From contig NZ_JAPELX010000001.1 of assembly GCF_026343335.1 (NCBI RefSeq), forward strand, positions 4,092,001 through 4,156,000: DNA of 64,000 nucleotides, given 5' to 3'. A program made the position numbers and the translations under genes. Positions 8,219 through 16,371 of the stretch are shown one piece after another. The notes beneath the pieces were generated by a model. The model did no database searches. It worked only from the letters and a program-made list of their open reading frames with translations, and was not told the origin of the DNA. Origin of the DNA: Streptomyces sp. NBC_00078. GTDB lineage: Bacteria; Actinomycetota; Actinomycetes; Streptomycetales; Streptomycetaceae. Position 1 is the stretch's first letter; each line of letters begins with the position of its first letter.

Positions 8219-8240
8219 GGCGGGTCGTCACGGACCCGCC
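8219..8240. other. Hairpin in the former cold-shock leader
   Basis: GGCGGGTC and GACCCGCC form a perfect 8-bp stem with a 6-nt loop. It lies just downstream of the predicted old cold-shock promoter on the minus strand, so it could be a leader structure. On the plus strand it precedes the small membrane-protein gene. Confidence 0.4.
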
Positions 8241-8247
8241 GGTACCA

Positions 8248-8275
8248 AGGCTAATGCTCATCAGGCCGGTGACAA
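8248..8275 (-). promoter_or_regulatory. Candidate original promoter of the cold-shock gene, now upstream of the integrase
   Basis: On the minus strand TTGTCA (8275-8270) and TAGCCT (8253-8248) are separated by 16 bp, a good housekeeping-type promoter. It points at the severed GTG start at 8155 and, after the insertion, straight into the integrase gene. Confidence 0.5.
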
Positions 8276-8320
8276 GACGTCGCCGGGTTGTTCCTTCGCG
8301 CAGGGAACTACCCTGGTCCG

Positions 8321-8569
8321 GTGCGTGACAAAACCCAAACGAATTCCGCCGAGCCCGGTGACCGACTGATCCGTGCCGGTGCCATCGTGTTCTTCCTCGG
8401 TGCGCTGGCCACTCTCGTCACTGTGGCTCCGCTGTTCCTCCACGCGAAGCCATTTCCGACGTACATGTTCGGACTGAGCATGCTCATGGGCGTCGGCTTC
8501 CTGATGGCGGGAGCCGGCGTGCTCCAGTCGATGGCGGCGGGCCGCCGTCAGGCGCGCGCCGGGCGGTAG
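8321..8569 (+). CDS. Small two-helix membrane protein
   Basis: An 82-residue protein with two hydrophobic stretches (AIVFFLGALATLVTVAPLF and MFGLSMLMGVGFLMAGAGVL) joined by a short HAKPFPTY turn, and a basic C-terminus. No enzymatic motif is visible. I chose GTG 8321; an upstream TTG at 8288 in frame is less likely. The 3' end overlaps the convergent HAD gene by 22 bp. The function is unknown; it looks like a conserved Streptomyces membrane protein. Confidence 0.75.
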   Translation: MRDKTQTNSAEPGDRLIRAGAIVFFLGALATLVTVAPLFLHAKPFPTYMFGLSMLMGVGFLMAGAGVLQSMAAGRRQARAGR

Positions 8570-9201
8570 TCCGCCAGCCAGCCGGGGAACTCCGTGAGGT
8601 CCCCGAGCACGACGTCCGCCCCGGCCGTGCTCAGCTCCTCGGCACTGCACGGCCCGGTCGCCACGGCGACGGACAGGGCGTCGGCCTTGCGCGCGCCGCG
8701 CACGTCCCCGGTGTGGTCGCCGACGTAGATCCCGGCCCCGTGCTCGCGCAGCGCCTCCGCCTTCTGCTCGGCCCACAGGTTGCCGACGACCTCGTCGGGG
8801 TGGATGCCCAGGTGCTCCAGGTGCAGCTTGGCGTTCGGCTCGTACTTGGCGGTCACCACGATCGCGCGCCCGCCGGCCGCGCGCACGGCGTCGATGGCCT
8901 CGGGGGCGCCGGGCATCGCAGGCGTAGGGGCGATGGCGAACGCCGGGTACATCGACCGGTACAGGTCGGACATCTCCGCCAGCCGGTCCTCGGGGAACCA
9001 GTTGACCAACTCCTCGGCGAGCGGCGGCCCGAGCCGCGTCACCGCCAGGTCGGCGTCGATGTACGTCCCCGTCCGCTCGGACAGTGCCTGGTAGCAGGCG
9101 CGGATGCCGGGACGGGAGTCGATGAGGGTCATGTCGAGGTCGAAGCCGACGGTCAGGGCGGGGGCAGTCATGGAGGCAGTCGTGGAGGCCATATCGGCCA
9201 T
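8548..9201 (-). CDS. HAD-family hydrolase (phosphatase)
   Basis: A 217-residue protein with all four HAD motifs: FDLDMTLIDS near residues 19-28 (nucleophile and acid-base aspartates), IVVTAK for motif II, a lysine in the YEPNAKLHLEHLG region, and YVGDHTGDVRGA for motif IV. The cap is helical, as in phosphoglycolate-type phosphatases. The substrate cannot be read from sequence. ATG 9201 is the outermost start; ATGs at 9192 and 9171 are also possible and none has a clear ribosome site. Confidence 0.85.
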   Translation of the reverse strand: MADMASTTASMTAPALTVGFDLDMTLIDSRPGIRACYQALSERTGTYIDADLAVTRLGPPLAEELVNWFPEDRLAEMSDLYRSMYPAFAIAPTPAMPGAPEAIDAVRAAGGRAIVVTAKYEPNAKLHLEHLGIHPDEVVGNLWAEQKAEALREHGAGIYVGDHTGDVRGARKADALSVAVATGPCSAEELSTAGADVVLGDLTEFPGWLADYRPARA

Positions 9202-9264
9202 TGTGCCCAGGCCTTACGGCGGGCAGTCGGCGGGCCGGTGTGACCTACATCTTCCTCGCGCGGC

Positions 9265-10260
9265 CTACATCCTGCGCTGCGACCGCCACACCACGTACAG
9301 CGCGGACAGCACCGCGGCGCCGCGCACCACCCATGGCCAGGTCCCGGCGATCGCGTCGTTCATATGGCCCTGGGCGATGGGGGTGCCCCAGCGGCCGTCG
9401 TTCCTGCCCCACAGCCAGACGAGTCCGGCGGTGACCGCGAGGCCGGGCATGCCGATGACGGCCCACTTCGACTCGTTCCGAGTCAGTCGGCGGGAGGCGT
9501 AGGCGATGAGCCAGCCGAAGAGCAGGGCGAACCAGTTTCCGAGGATCGCGCCGACGACGAGCAGTCCGGCGGCGATCAGGAGGAGCGGGTTGCTCCAGCC
9601 GCCGGCGGGGAGGGAGAAGCGGCGACGACGGGCGGCGGGGCCCTCGGGCGCGGCCCCCTCCTCGGCTTCCACGGCCTTCTCGGCGGCCGGTACCGGTGCC
9701 GGTTGCTTCTCCGGCTCCTTCGGCCGCGGCGGCCTGAGCAGGTCGGGGATCTCCACGCCGCCGGTGAACCCCGGGACGCTCTCACCGAACGGTGTGCTCT
9801 CGACCCGCCACCAGTCGGCCTGGGTCGCACTGCCGCCGAGTTCCTCGGCGCTCGCCGTGTGCGGCGAAGAGGGGGCGTCGAAGAAGGCGTCGGCGGGGGC
9901 GGGCCTCTCGGGCTGGGCGGGGCGGGGGCGCGGCACGACCCGGCGCAGGCTCTTCGGCAGCCGTCTGCCGTCCTGCGGCTCGTCGTCCCGCTGCACCGGC
10001 ACGTGGGCGGGGGTCCCCTGCGGGGTGGTGGCGCCGCCGCCCGCGGCCGCCACGACCTCGTCGGGGCTGCCGAGCCGGGAGAGGATGCGGCGGACGGCGG
10101 CGGGGCTGTCGACGGTCGTCTTCGCCCGTCGCCTGTCGATCTCGCCCCGCAGCTCCGACACCAGGCGCATGCGCGCGGCCGACGGCAGCTGACGCTGCTG
10201 AGCCACGTCGCCGACGCGGCTCAGATACTCGTAGACGACCTTGTCGCTCTCGATCCCCAC
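9265..10260 (-). CDS. Membrane protein with a soluble N-terminal helical domain
   Basis: A 331-residue protein. Residues 1-55 form an amphipathic helical domain (SDKVVYEYLSRVGDVAQQR, then ARMRLVSELRGEIDRRR) reminiscent of HAAS-type signalling domains. A long Pro/Glu-rich linker follows, then about four hydrophobic segments at the C-terminus (from PLLLIAAGLLVVGAILGNW). GTG 10260 is preceded by GGAGGGG at good spacing, which decides the start over longer frames. The role is unknown; the layout suggests a membrane sensor or regulator. Its 5' side faces the IS607 element. Confidence 0.8.
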   Translation of the reverse strand: MGIESDKVVYEYLSRVGDVAQQRQLPSAARMRLVSELRGEIDRRRAKTTVDSPAAVRRILSRLGSPDEVVAAAGGGATTPQGTPAHVPVQRDDEPQDGRRLPKSLRRVVPRPRPAQPERPAPADAFFDAPSSPHTASAEELGGSATQADWWRVESTPFGESVPGFTGGVEIPDLLRPPRPKEPEKQPAPVPAAEKAVEAEEGAAPEGPAARRRRFSLPAGGWSNPLLLIAAGLLVVGAILGNWFALLFGWLIAYASRRLTRNESKWAVIGMPGLAVTAGLVWLWGRNDGRWGTPIAQGHMNDAIAGTWPWVVRGAAVLSALYVVWRSQRRM

Positions 10261-10358
10261 GAAGTCCCCTCCGGGGCGGGTGTGTTGGATACCGTTGCTT
10301 TGATCATCAAGTGATCTCAGCAATCCCGGTGTTTCCGCCGGAATGGTCCGTAACGGTG

Positions 10359-11816
10359 TCACCAGAGTGCGAGTTGCACCCTGGTGGCTTGCTGACGGTC
10401 TCCCGTTTCCTTCCCGGCCCGGGGGCTGGGGATTGTGCCACCTGCCCGCCCCGTCCCGGCCTTGCGGCGCGGGCGGGTGGCGCGGGTCTTGTGGTCGGCT
10501 CCACGGGGCTTCGACTCCGCCTTGGCGGGGTCCAGGTCTCCGGCCACTCCGGTACCTGTGGTGCGGGCCGCGAGGGCGACCAGATTGTGTCCCGCGTTCG
10601 CGTCCCGGTCAAGGACGAGGCCGCAGTTGTCGCACTCGAAGACGCGCATGCTGAGGGGCAGTTTGGCTTTCACCACACCGCAGCGGGAGCAGGTCTTCGA
10701 GGAGGGGTACCAGCGGTCGGCGACGACGAGTCGTGTGCCGTGCCGACGGGTTTTGTAGGTGAGCTGGCGTCGGATCTCGCCGAACGCGGCATCCGCGACG
10801 CGGCGGGACAGGCGCCGGTTGCGGCCCATGCCGGCGACGTTGAGGTCTTCCACGACGATCGTGCCGTACTCGGATGCGAGGCGGGTCGTCATCTTGTGGA
10901 GGGTGTCCTCGCGGAGGTTCGCGACCCGGTGATGGATCGTGTTCCGCGCCTGGTTGGCCTTCTCCCAGCGGCGGGATGGTCGCTGCCCGGTGCGCCGGTC
11001 GGGGCCCTGACGCCGGGAGACGATACGGCTGGCGCGGCGCAGCTGCTTCAGCGCACGGTCGAGGTGGCGCGGGTTCGGCTCCTTGCCGAGGACACCATCG
11101 CTGTCCGCGAGAACGGCCAGCGTCTTGATGCCGAGGTCGATACCGGCCGCCGCGTCCGGACGGGAGACCTTCACCGGCTCGTGCTGCTGCTCAACCTGGA
11201 ACGCGACGAACCAGTGGCCTCGGTCCCGGCGGACCGTCGCGGACAGGATCCGCATGTTCCCCGCGTCGATCAGGGCCCGCAGGTCAGCTCGTTTCTCGTG
11301 GAGGCGGACGGTGCCGATCCTGGGCAGGGTGATGTGCCTGCCGTCAGGCTCGATGCGGATCGTGCCAGTGGTGAACCGGCAGGTCAGGCGCGCTTTGTGT
11401 TTCGACTTGAAGCGGGGGATGCCCATCTTTGGGCCCTTGCGCTTGCCGCTCTTGGACTTCGCGTAGTTGTCGAACGCCGCCGACGCGTTAGCCAGGCCGG
11501 TGTTGTACGCCTCCTTGGAGTTCTCCTCCCACCAGCCGGCGAAGCGCGCGTTGGTGCGCTTGTCCTCGTTGAACGCCTTCCGAAGCGAGGGCAACGACCA
11601 CGACCGCCACGCAGTCAGCTCGTCCGGCGGGATGCCGTACGACTGCTCGGCCTTGCGCTGCCACCACACGGCGGTGATGTACGCGACCGCCCAGTTGTAC
11701 GCGGCCCGCGCGGCACCTCCGTGCGAATGCAGGTGGCGGTTGGCCGTGGCGTTCGGGTCCAGCGCAAGCTTGTGCGCGAGGACCGTGAAGCCCGGCCGCG
11801 GTGTGAACTTCTTCAT
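10359..11816 (-). CDS. tnpB: TnpB RNA-guided nuclease of an IS607 element
   Basis: A 485-residue protein with an apparently intact RuvC site: GIDLG (D227), VVEDLN (E323) and the DRDANAGHN motif (D403/D405). A four-cysteine zinc ribbon is nested between them (C376, C379, C395, C398). An N-terminal helix-turn-helix-type segment and KKF opening fit TnpB. The family cuts DNA next to a short motif under guidance of an RNA made from the 3' end of its own gene, favouring retention of the element. The start at 11816 has GGAGG upstream and overlaps the tnpA stop (ATGA), so translation is coupled. The C-terminal tail after residue 420 is basic and disordered. Confidence 0.95.
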   Translation of the reverse strand: MKKFTPRPGFTVLAHKLALDPNATANRHLHSHGGAARAAYNWAVAYITAVWWQRKAEQSYGIPPDELTAWRSWSLPSLRKAFNEDKRTNARFAGWWEENSKEAYNTGLANASAAFDNYAKSKSGKRKGPKMGIPRFKSKHKARLTCRFTTGTIRIEPDGRHITLPRIGTVRLHEKRADLRALIDAGNMRILSATVRRDRGHWFVAFQVEQQHEPVKVSRPDAAAGIDLGIKTLAVLADSDGVLGKEPNPRHLDRALKQLRRASRIVSRRQGPDRRTGQRPSRRWEKANQARNTIHHRVANLREDTLHKMTTRLASEYGTIVVEDLNVAGMGRNRRLSRRVADAAFGEIRRQLTYKTRRHGTRLVVADRWYPSSKTCSRCGVVKAKLPLSMRVFECDNCGLVLDRDANAGHNLVALAARTTGTGVAGDLDPAKAESKPRGADHKTRATRPRRKAGTGRAGGTIPSPRAGKETGDRQQATRVQLALW

Positions 11817-12391
11817 CCGGCTGCCTCCGGGCCGGTGGCGACCGCGACCGCCCGGGCGGCGCGATGCATCGCGGAGCGACGGCCGTACAGGCGGGCGCAC
11901 ATCGAGGTCAGGACCTCGGTGATGTCCCGTACGAGGTCGTCGGCGGCCTCTGCCGGGTCCAGGACAACCAGACGCCGCCCCGTGGCCGAGAGAGCGGCTT
12001 CCAGATCCTCGACGCCGAACCGGGCGAGGCGGTCTCGGTGCTCGACCACGATCGTTCCCACACCCGGGTCGGCGAGCAGGCGGTGCAGCTTGCGGCGACG
12101 CCCGTTCAAGCCGGAGCCGACCTCCGTCACCACGTCAGCGACCGCGAGCCCCTGGCCCGTTGCACCCTGCACGGTCCGGGCGACCTGGCGCTCCAGGTCC
12201 GCTTTCTGGTCACCGGACGAGACACGGCAGTACACCACGACCCGCCCGGCGGCCTGCGGGGCGGGCTCGGTCACGAGCCATGTACCGGACGGCGTCTGGA
12301 CCACCGGGACCGGCATACGGCCCTCTTTCGCCCAGGCCCACGCGGTCTGGTAGTGCACGCCATTGCGTGCTGCCCACTCAGAAAGCTTCAC
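11813..12391 (-). CDS. tnpA: IS607-family serine recombinase TnpA
   Basis: A 192-residue protein. A MerR-like helix-turn-helix occupies residues 1-25 (LSEWAARNGVHYQTAWAWAK), and a compact serine-recombinase catalytic domain follows (VVVYCRVSSGDQ with S58 the likely nucleophile, then EHRDRLARFGVEDLEAAL). This DNA-binding-first order is diagnostic of IS607 transposases. It should excise and insert the element through a circular intermediate with little target specificity. It is coupled to tnpB by an ATGA overlap. No defect is visible, so the element may be active. Confidence 0.93.
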   Translation of the reverse strand: MKLSEWAARNGVHYQTAWAWAKEGRMPVPVVQTPSGTWLVTEPAPQAAGRVVVYCRVSSGDQKADLERQVARTVQGATGQGLAVADVVTEVGSGLNGRRRKLHRLLADPGVGTIVVEHRDRLARFGVEDLEAALSATGRRLVVLDPAEAADDLVRDITEVLTSMCARLYGRRSAMHRAARAVAVATGPEAAG

Positions 12392-12682
12392 AACCTCACG
12401 TTATTCACTGAGGAAACCAGATATCCACTGAAAGAAATGGGAACTGTTGTTTACCCCCAGACCACGACGGTAGCGCAGGGCAACGACATCCAGCCCACGT
12501 CGGCCATTCCAGCCCGACCCGCGAGCACGCACGAGCCCACCTCGCCCAATCCAGCCCGTCCGGCCTTTGAGGACGAGGCCGAAGGGCGACGGGGTCCGGG
12601 GCGGAGCCCCCAGGGCCGCGAACCCCCACCCACCCGCAGCTACCCCGCTCAACCACCACACGCACCCGCTACCGTGAGTCAG
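12392..12682. other. Gap between IS607 tnpA and the helicase-associated gene
   Basis: The first 80 bases are AT-richer and hold two near-repeats (TTCACTGA and TCCACTGA) that could be transposase-binding sites at the element end. The rest is occupied by a copy of repeat family A. No gene is supported here. Confidence 0.5.
12551..12639 (+). repeat. Dispersed repeat family A, copy 2
   Basis: CCAGCCCGTCCGGCCTTTGAGG is followed by GACGAGGCCGAAGG and a degenerate GGGGTCCGGGGCGG/GAGCCCC hairpin with a C-rich tail. It lies 44 bp upstream of the helicase-associated gene. The hairpin is less perfect than in the other copies. Confidence 0.8.
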
Positions 12683-15211
12683 ATGAGCACCCCGGCCGCT
12701 CCGCGTTCACTCGCAGAGGCACTGCGCAACAGGGACGACGCCTCCCTGGCGGAACTGCTGCGCGCCCGTCCCGATCTCATCACCCCCGTCCCCACGGACC
12801 TCACGCAGCTGGCGACGCGCGCCGGCACGCGTGCGTCGGTCGTGCGGGCGCTGGAGCGGCTGGACCGTTTCGCGCTGCAGACGGCGCAGGCGCTGGCCGT
12901 CGCGGCGGACCCGGCCGGGTATGACGAGTTGCTCGGCCTGATGGGCGGTGACGACGGCGATCCGGCCGTCGCCACGGCGCTGCCCCGCGCCCTCGGCACC
13001 CTGCGCGAGCAGGCCCTGGTGTGGGGCGGCGACGACCGGCTGCGGCTGGTGCGCACGGCCCGTGAGCTGCTCGCGCCCTCTCCGCAGCACCCGTCGCCGA
13101 CCGGGCTCGGGCCCGCGGTGCACGAGGCGACGGCGGGCATGTCGCCGGGGCGGATCCAGGAGATCGTCACGGCGGTCGGGCTGCCCAAGACGCACGACTC
13201 CGTCTCCGCCGTCGGCTCGCTCACCGCCCTGTTCGGCGACCGTACCCGGATGGCGGCGCTGCTGGCCGGGGCGCCCGAGGAGTCGCGGGAGGTGCTGGAC
13301 CGGCTGGTGTGGGGGCCGCCGTACGGGCAGGTCACGGCCGATCCGGCGGCCCGGCTGCGCTGGCTGCTGGACCGCGGGCTGCTGCTGCCGACGGCGCCCG
13401 GGACGGTCGTACTCCCCCGTGAGGTGGCCCTGCATCTGCGCGGCGGCCGTGCGCACCGGGTCACCGAGCCGCGGCCGCCCGCGCCGGAGGTGACGGGCAC
13501 GCACCGTCCACAGGTTGTGGACGCGACGGCGGCCGGCCAGGCGTACACGGCGCTGTCGACGGTCGAGGAGCTGCTGAAGGACTGGGACGAGGGCGGCCCG
13601 ACGGTGCTGCGGGCCGGCGGCCTCAGCGTGCGCGACCTCAAGCGCACCGCCGTGGCGCTCGACGTGTCCGAGCCCGTCGCCGCCTTCTGGGTCGAACTCG
13701 CCTACGCTGCCGGGCTGCTGGCCTCCGACGGCGAGGCCGACGAGCGGTACGCGGCGACTCCGGCCCACGACGAGTGGCTGGAACAGCCGGCCGCCGAGCG
13801 CTGGGCGCGGCTGGCCCACGCGTGGCTGACGGCGACGCGGACGGCGGGCGTGGTCGGGGGCCGGGACGCGAAGGACCGGACGTTGTCGGCGCTCGGACCG
13901 GGGCTCGACCGCAGTGCCGCACCGGAGGTACGGCACCGGGTGCTGACGCTGCTGGCCGGGCTGCCCGAAGGGGCGTCGCCCGCTGCCGCCTCCGTGCTGG
14001 AGCGGCTGCGCTGGGAGCGGCCCCTGCGTGGCGCCCAGCAGGACGACGACCTGCGTGGACGGCTCGCCACCTGGGCGCTGTCGGAGGCGGAGATGCTGGG
14101 TGTGACGGGGCGGGGCGCGCTGTCGGCGCACGGGCGGGCGCTGCTCGGGGCGCCGGAGCCGAAGAAGCCCACGGCCGCGCACGCGCACACGGACGAGGGA
14201 CCGGGCGACAAGCTCCCCGTCCACCATGTCCCGGTCACCGTGGAGCCCCTCTCCCCCGCCGAACAGATCACCGCGGCCGCCGTGGCCGCCCGCCTCCTCG
14301 CCCCGCTGCTGCCCGAACCCCTGGACCACGTCCTGCTCCAGGCGGATCTGACGGCTGTCGCGCCCGGCCCGCTGCGGCGGCCGCTGGCCGACATGCTGGG
14401 CCTGCTGGCGGACGTGGAGTCGAAGGGCGGGGCGACGGTGTACCGCTTCACGCCGGGCTCGGTGCGCCGCGCCCTGGACGCCGGGAACGCCGCCTCCGAC
14501 CTGCACGCCTTCCTGACCGCCCACGCGCGCACCCCGGTCCCGCAGCCGCTGACGTATCTGATCGACGACGTGGCCCGCAGGCACGGGCATCTGCGGGTCG
14601 GGGCCGCCTCGGCGTATGTGCGCTGCGACGACGACGCGATGCTGAACGAGATCCTCGCCGACAAGCGCGCCGCGGGCCTGCGTCTGCGCCGCCTCGCGCC
14701 GACCGTCCTTGCCACCCAGGCCGACCCCGCCACCCTCCTCGACGGTCTGCGCGCGATGGGCTTCGCGCCGGCCGCCGAATCGGCGGAGGGCGATGTCCTG
14801 ATCACCCGCGCCGACGCCCACCGCACCCCGCCCCGCGCCGCGCCCGAGCCGGTCCCGGACGGCCCGCCGACCCCCGACGCGACGCTCCTGACGGCGGCGA
14901 TCCGGGCGATCCGGGCGGGCGACCTGGCCTCCACGGCCCCGCGCAAGCAGGGCCCCTCGGCCTCACCGGGCAGCGCGCTTCCGCGCACCGGCTCCGCCGA
15001 GACCCTCGCCACCATGCAGGCCGCCGTCCTGACCGGCGAGGCCCTGTGGATCGGCTACGTCAACGCCGAGGGCACCGCCAGCCAGCGCGTCATCGCCCCG
15101 ATCCGCGTCGAGGGCGGCTACGTGACGGCGTACGACCACACGGCGGACGAGGTACGGACATATCCGCTGCACCGGGTGACGGGAGTGGCGGAGCTGGCCG
15201 ACGAGGCGTGA
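12683..15211 (+). CDS. Helicase-associated (XPB/Ssl2-like C-terminal) protein
   Basis: An 842-residue protein without Walker motifs. It is largely helical with winged-helix-like stretches (ASVVRALERLDRFALQTAQAL). The C-terminal segment (ETLATMQAAVLTGEALWIGYVNAEG, then VIAPIRVEGGYVTAYD) resembles WYL-like or helicase-C-associated domains. In actinobacteria such proteins are encoded close to an XPB helicase, as here (the XPB gene starts 1.2 kb downstream), so it may be an accessory subunit. ATG 12683 was chosen; GTG 12674, three codons earlier, is equally possible. The partnership is inference. Confidence 0.8.
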   Translation: MSTPAAPRSLAEALRNRDDASLAELLRARPDLITPVPTDLTQLATRAGTRASVVRALERLDRFALQTAQALAVAADPAGYDELLGLMGGDDGDPAVATALPRALGTLREQALVWGGDDRLRLVRTARELLAPSPQHPSPTGLGPAVHEATAGMSPGRIQEIVTAVGLPKTHDSVSAVGSLTALFGDRTRMAALLAGAPEESREVLDRLVWGPPYGQVTADPAARLRWLLDRGLLLPTAPGTVVLPREVALHLRGGRAHRVTEPRPPAPEVTGTHRPQVVDATAAGQAYTALSTVEELLKDWDEGGPTVLRAGGLSVRDLKRTAVALDVSEPVAAFWVELAYAAGLLASDGEADERYAATPAHDEWLEQPAAERWARLAHAWLTATRTAGVVGGRDAKDRTLSALGPGLDRSAAPEVRHRVLTLLAGLPEGASPAAASVLERLRWERPLRGAQQDDDLRGRLATWALSEAEMLGVTGRGALSAHGRALLGAPEPKKPTAAHAHTDEGPGDKLPVHHVPVTVEPLSPAEQITAAAVAARLLAPLLPEPLDHVLLQADLTAVAPGPLRRPLADMLGLLADVESKGGATVYRFTPGSVRRALDAGNAASDLHAFLTAHARTPVPQPLTYLIDDVARRHGHLRVGAASAYVRCDDDAMLNEILADKRAAGLRLRRLAPTVLATQADPATLLDGLRAMGFAPAAESAEGDVLITRADAHRTPPRAAPEPVPDGPPTPDATLLTAAIRAIRAGDLASTAPRKQGPSASPGSALPRTGSAETLATMQAAVLTGEALWIGYVNAEGTASQRVIAPIRVEGGYVTAYDHTADEVRTYPLHRVTGVAELADEA

Positions 15212-15364
15212 ACCGAGTGCCTGCCGGCTGCGATTCCGTTCCCTTCGTCGCAGCTCCACCGGCGTGACCGGAACTGTTCACCCGGGGCTTCCGGCACGGG
15301 CTCGCGGGCAGCGTTTGCTGAACGGGACCGGAACCGAGACCGGCTTTTCGACGAAAGGGGCCTC

Positions 15365-16261
15365 ATGGCCACGACGATCCGCCGCGCAGTCATCCCCGCC
15401 GCCGGGCTGGGGTCCCGCCTGCTGCCGCTCACGAAGGCGATCCCGAAGGAGATGCTCCCCGTCGGCGACAAGCCCGTCGTCGAGCACACGGTGCGGGAGC
15501 TGGTGGCGTCGGGCATCACCGACATCACGATCGTCGTCTCCGGCGGCAAGGGCCTGATCCAGGACCATTTCCGGCCGAATCCGGCGCTCGTCGCCCAGCT
15601 GCGGGCGGACGGCAAGGAGGCCTACGCGGACGCCGTGGAGGAGGTCGGCGAGCTGTCCCGGCAGGGCCACATCACCTACCTCGACCAGCACGGCCCGTAC
15701 GGCAACGGCACCCCCGTCCTGAACGCCGCCCGCAACGCCGGCGACGAGCCGATCCTCGTCCTGTGGCCGGACGACGTCTTCGTGGCCGACGTCCCGCGCG
15801 CCCAGCAGCTGATCCGGGCCTACGAGGCGACCAGCTGCCCCGTCCTCGCCCTGCTCCCCATGGACCCGGCCGACTCGCAGCGTTACGGCGTGCCCCGGGT
15901 CAAGGAGGACCTCGGTGACGGTCTGCTGCGCATCACCGGCCTGGTCGAGAAGCCGAAGCCGCAGGACGCGCCCTCCGGCTACGCGGCCATCGGCGGCTAC
16001 GTCATCACTCCGGGCATCGTCGAGGAGCTGCGCAAGCAGACCAAGGCCTGGTACGAGCACCGGACCGGCGAGATCTACCTGACCGACGCGATCAACGCCT
16101 ACGCCGCCACCAAGGCGGTGTACGGCCAGGTCATCCAGGGCCGCTGGTACGACACCGGCAACCCGCTGGCCTACCTCACCGCCCAGTTCGCCGCCGCGCT
16201 GGCCGACCCGGAGTACGGCCCGCACCTGCGCCGGCTTGCGGAACTCACCGAGGGCTCCTGA
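15365..16261 (+). CDS. galU: UTP-glucose-1-phosphate uridylyltransferase-like enzyme
   Basis: A 298-residue nucleotidyltransferase with the opening AVIPAAGLGSRLLPLTKA, then KEMLPVGDKP, DDVFVAD for metal binding and GLVEKPKP. These are the marks of bacterial GalU, which makes UDP-glucose from UTP and glucose-1-phosphate. A related sugar nucleotidyltransferase is possible, since streptomycetes usually carry more than one such gene. The start follows GAAAGGGGCCTC. UDP-glucose is a donor for gpgS and otsA elsewhere in the window. It lies between the helicase-associated and XPB genes. Confidence 0.85.
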   Translation: MATTIRRAVIPAAGLGSRLLPLTKAIPKEMLPVGDKPVVEHTVRELVASGITDITIVVSGGKGLIQDHFRPNPALVAQLRADGKEAYADAVEEVGELSRQGHITYLDQHGPYGNGTPVLNAARNAGDEPILVLWPDDVFVADVPRAQQLIRAYEATSCPVLALLPMDPADSQRYGVPRVKEDLGDGLLRITGLVEKPKPQDAPSGYAAIGGYVITPGIVEELRKQTKAWYEHRTGEIYLTDAINAYAATKAVYGQVIQGRWYDTGNPLAYLTAQFAAALADPEYGPHLRRLAELTEGS

Positions 16262-16290
16262 AGATCGCGGGCTGCCCGGTGTGACGTGCT

Positions 16291-16310
16291 CGCCTCCCCG
16301 AAAGGAGGCG
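16291..16310. terminator. Terminator after galU
   Basis: CGCCTCC and GGAGGCG form a 7-bp perfect stem around a CCGAAA loop, 29 bp after the galU stop and 61 bp before the XPB start. It should separate the two transcripts at least partly. Confidence 0.6.
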
Positions 16311-16371
16311 CGGTACGGCAGACTGGACGTTTGGCCGTCCCCGTCCGGCCGTTCGGAAAGGGTGCCCCCGC

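Larger units (their letters stand above)
10359..12391 (-). mobile_element. IS607-type insertion sequence (tnpA-tnpB core; outer ends not resolved)
   Basis: A serine-recombinase tnpA is followed by a 4-nt-overlapping tnpB on the same strand, the standard IS607 order. IS607 elements lack terminal inverted repeats and usually do not duplicate the target, so the ends cannot be set by eye. The coordinates given cover only the genes. Low-GC flanks at about 10290-10358 and 12392-12470 probably belong to the element. Confidence 0.85.

Noticed and set aside
11864..12682. N-terminal extension of the helicase-associated protein through the IS607 element
   Set aside because: The open frame continues upstream across tnpA in antisense, but the protein pattern becomes meaningful only from about 12674-12683.
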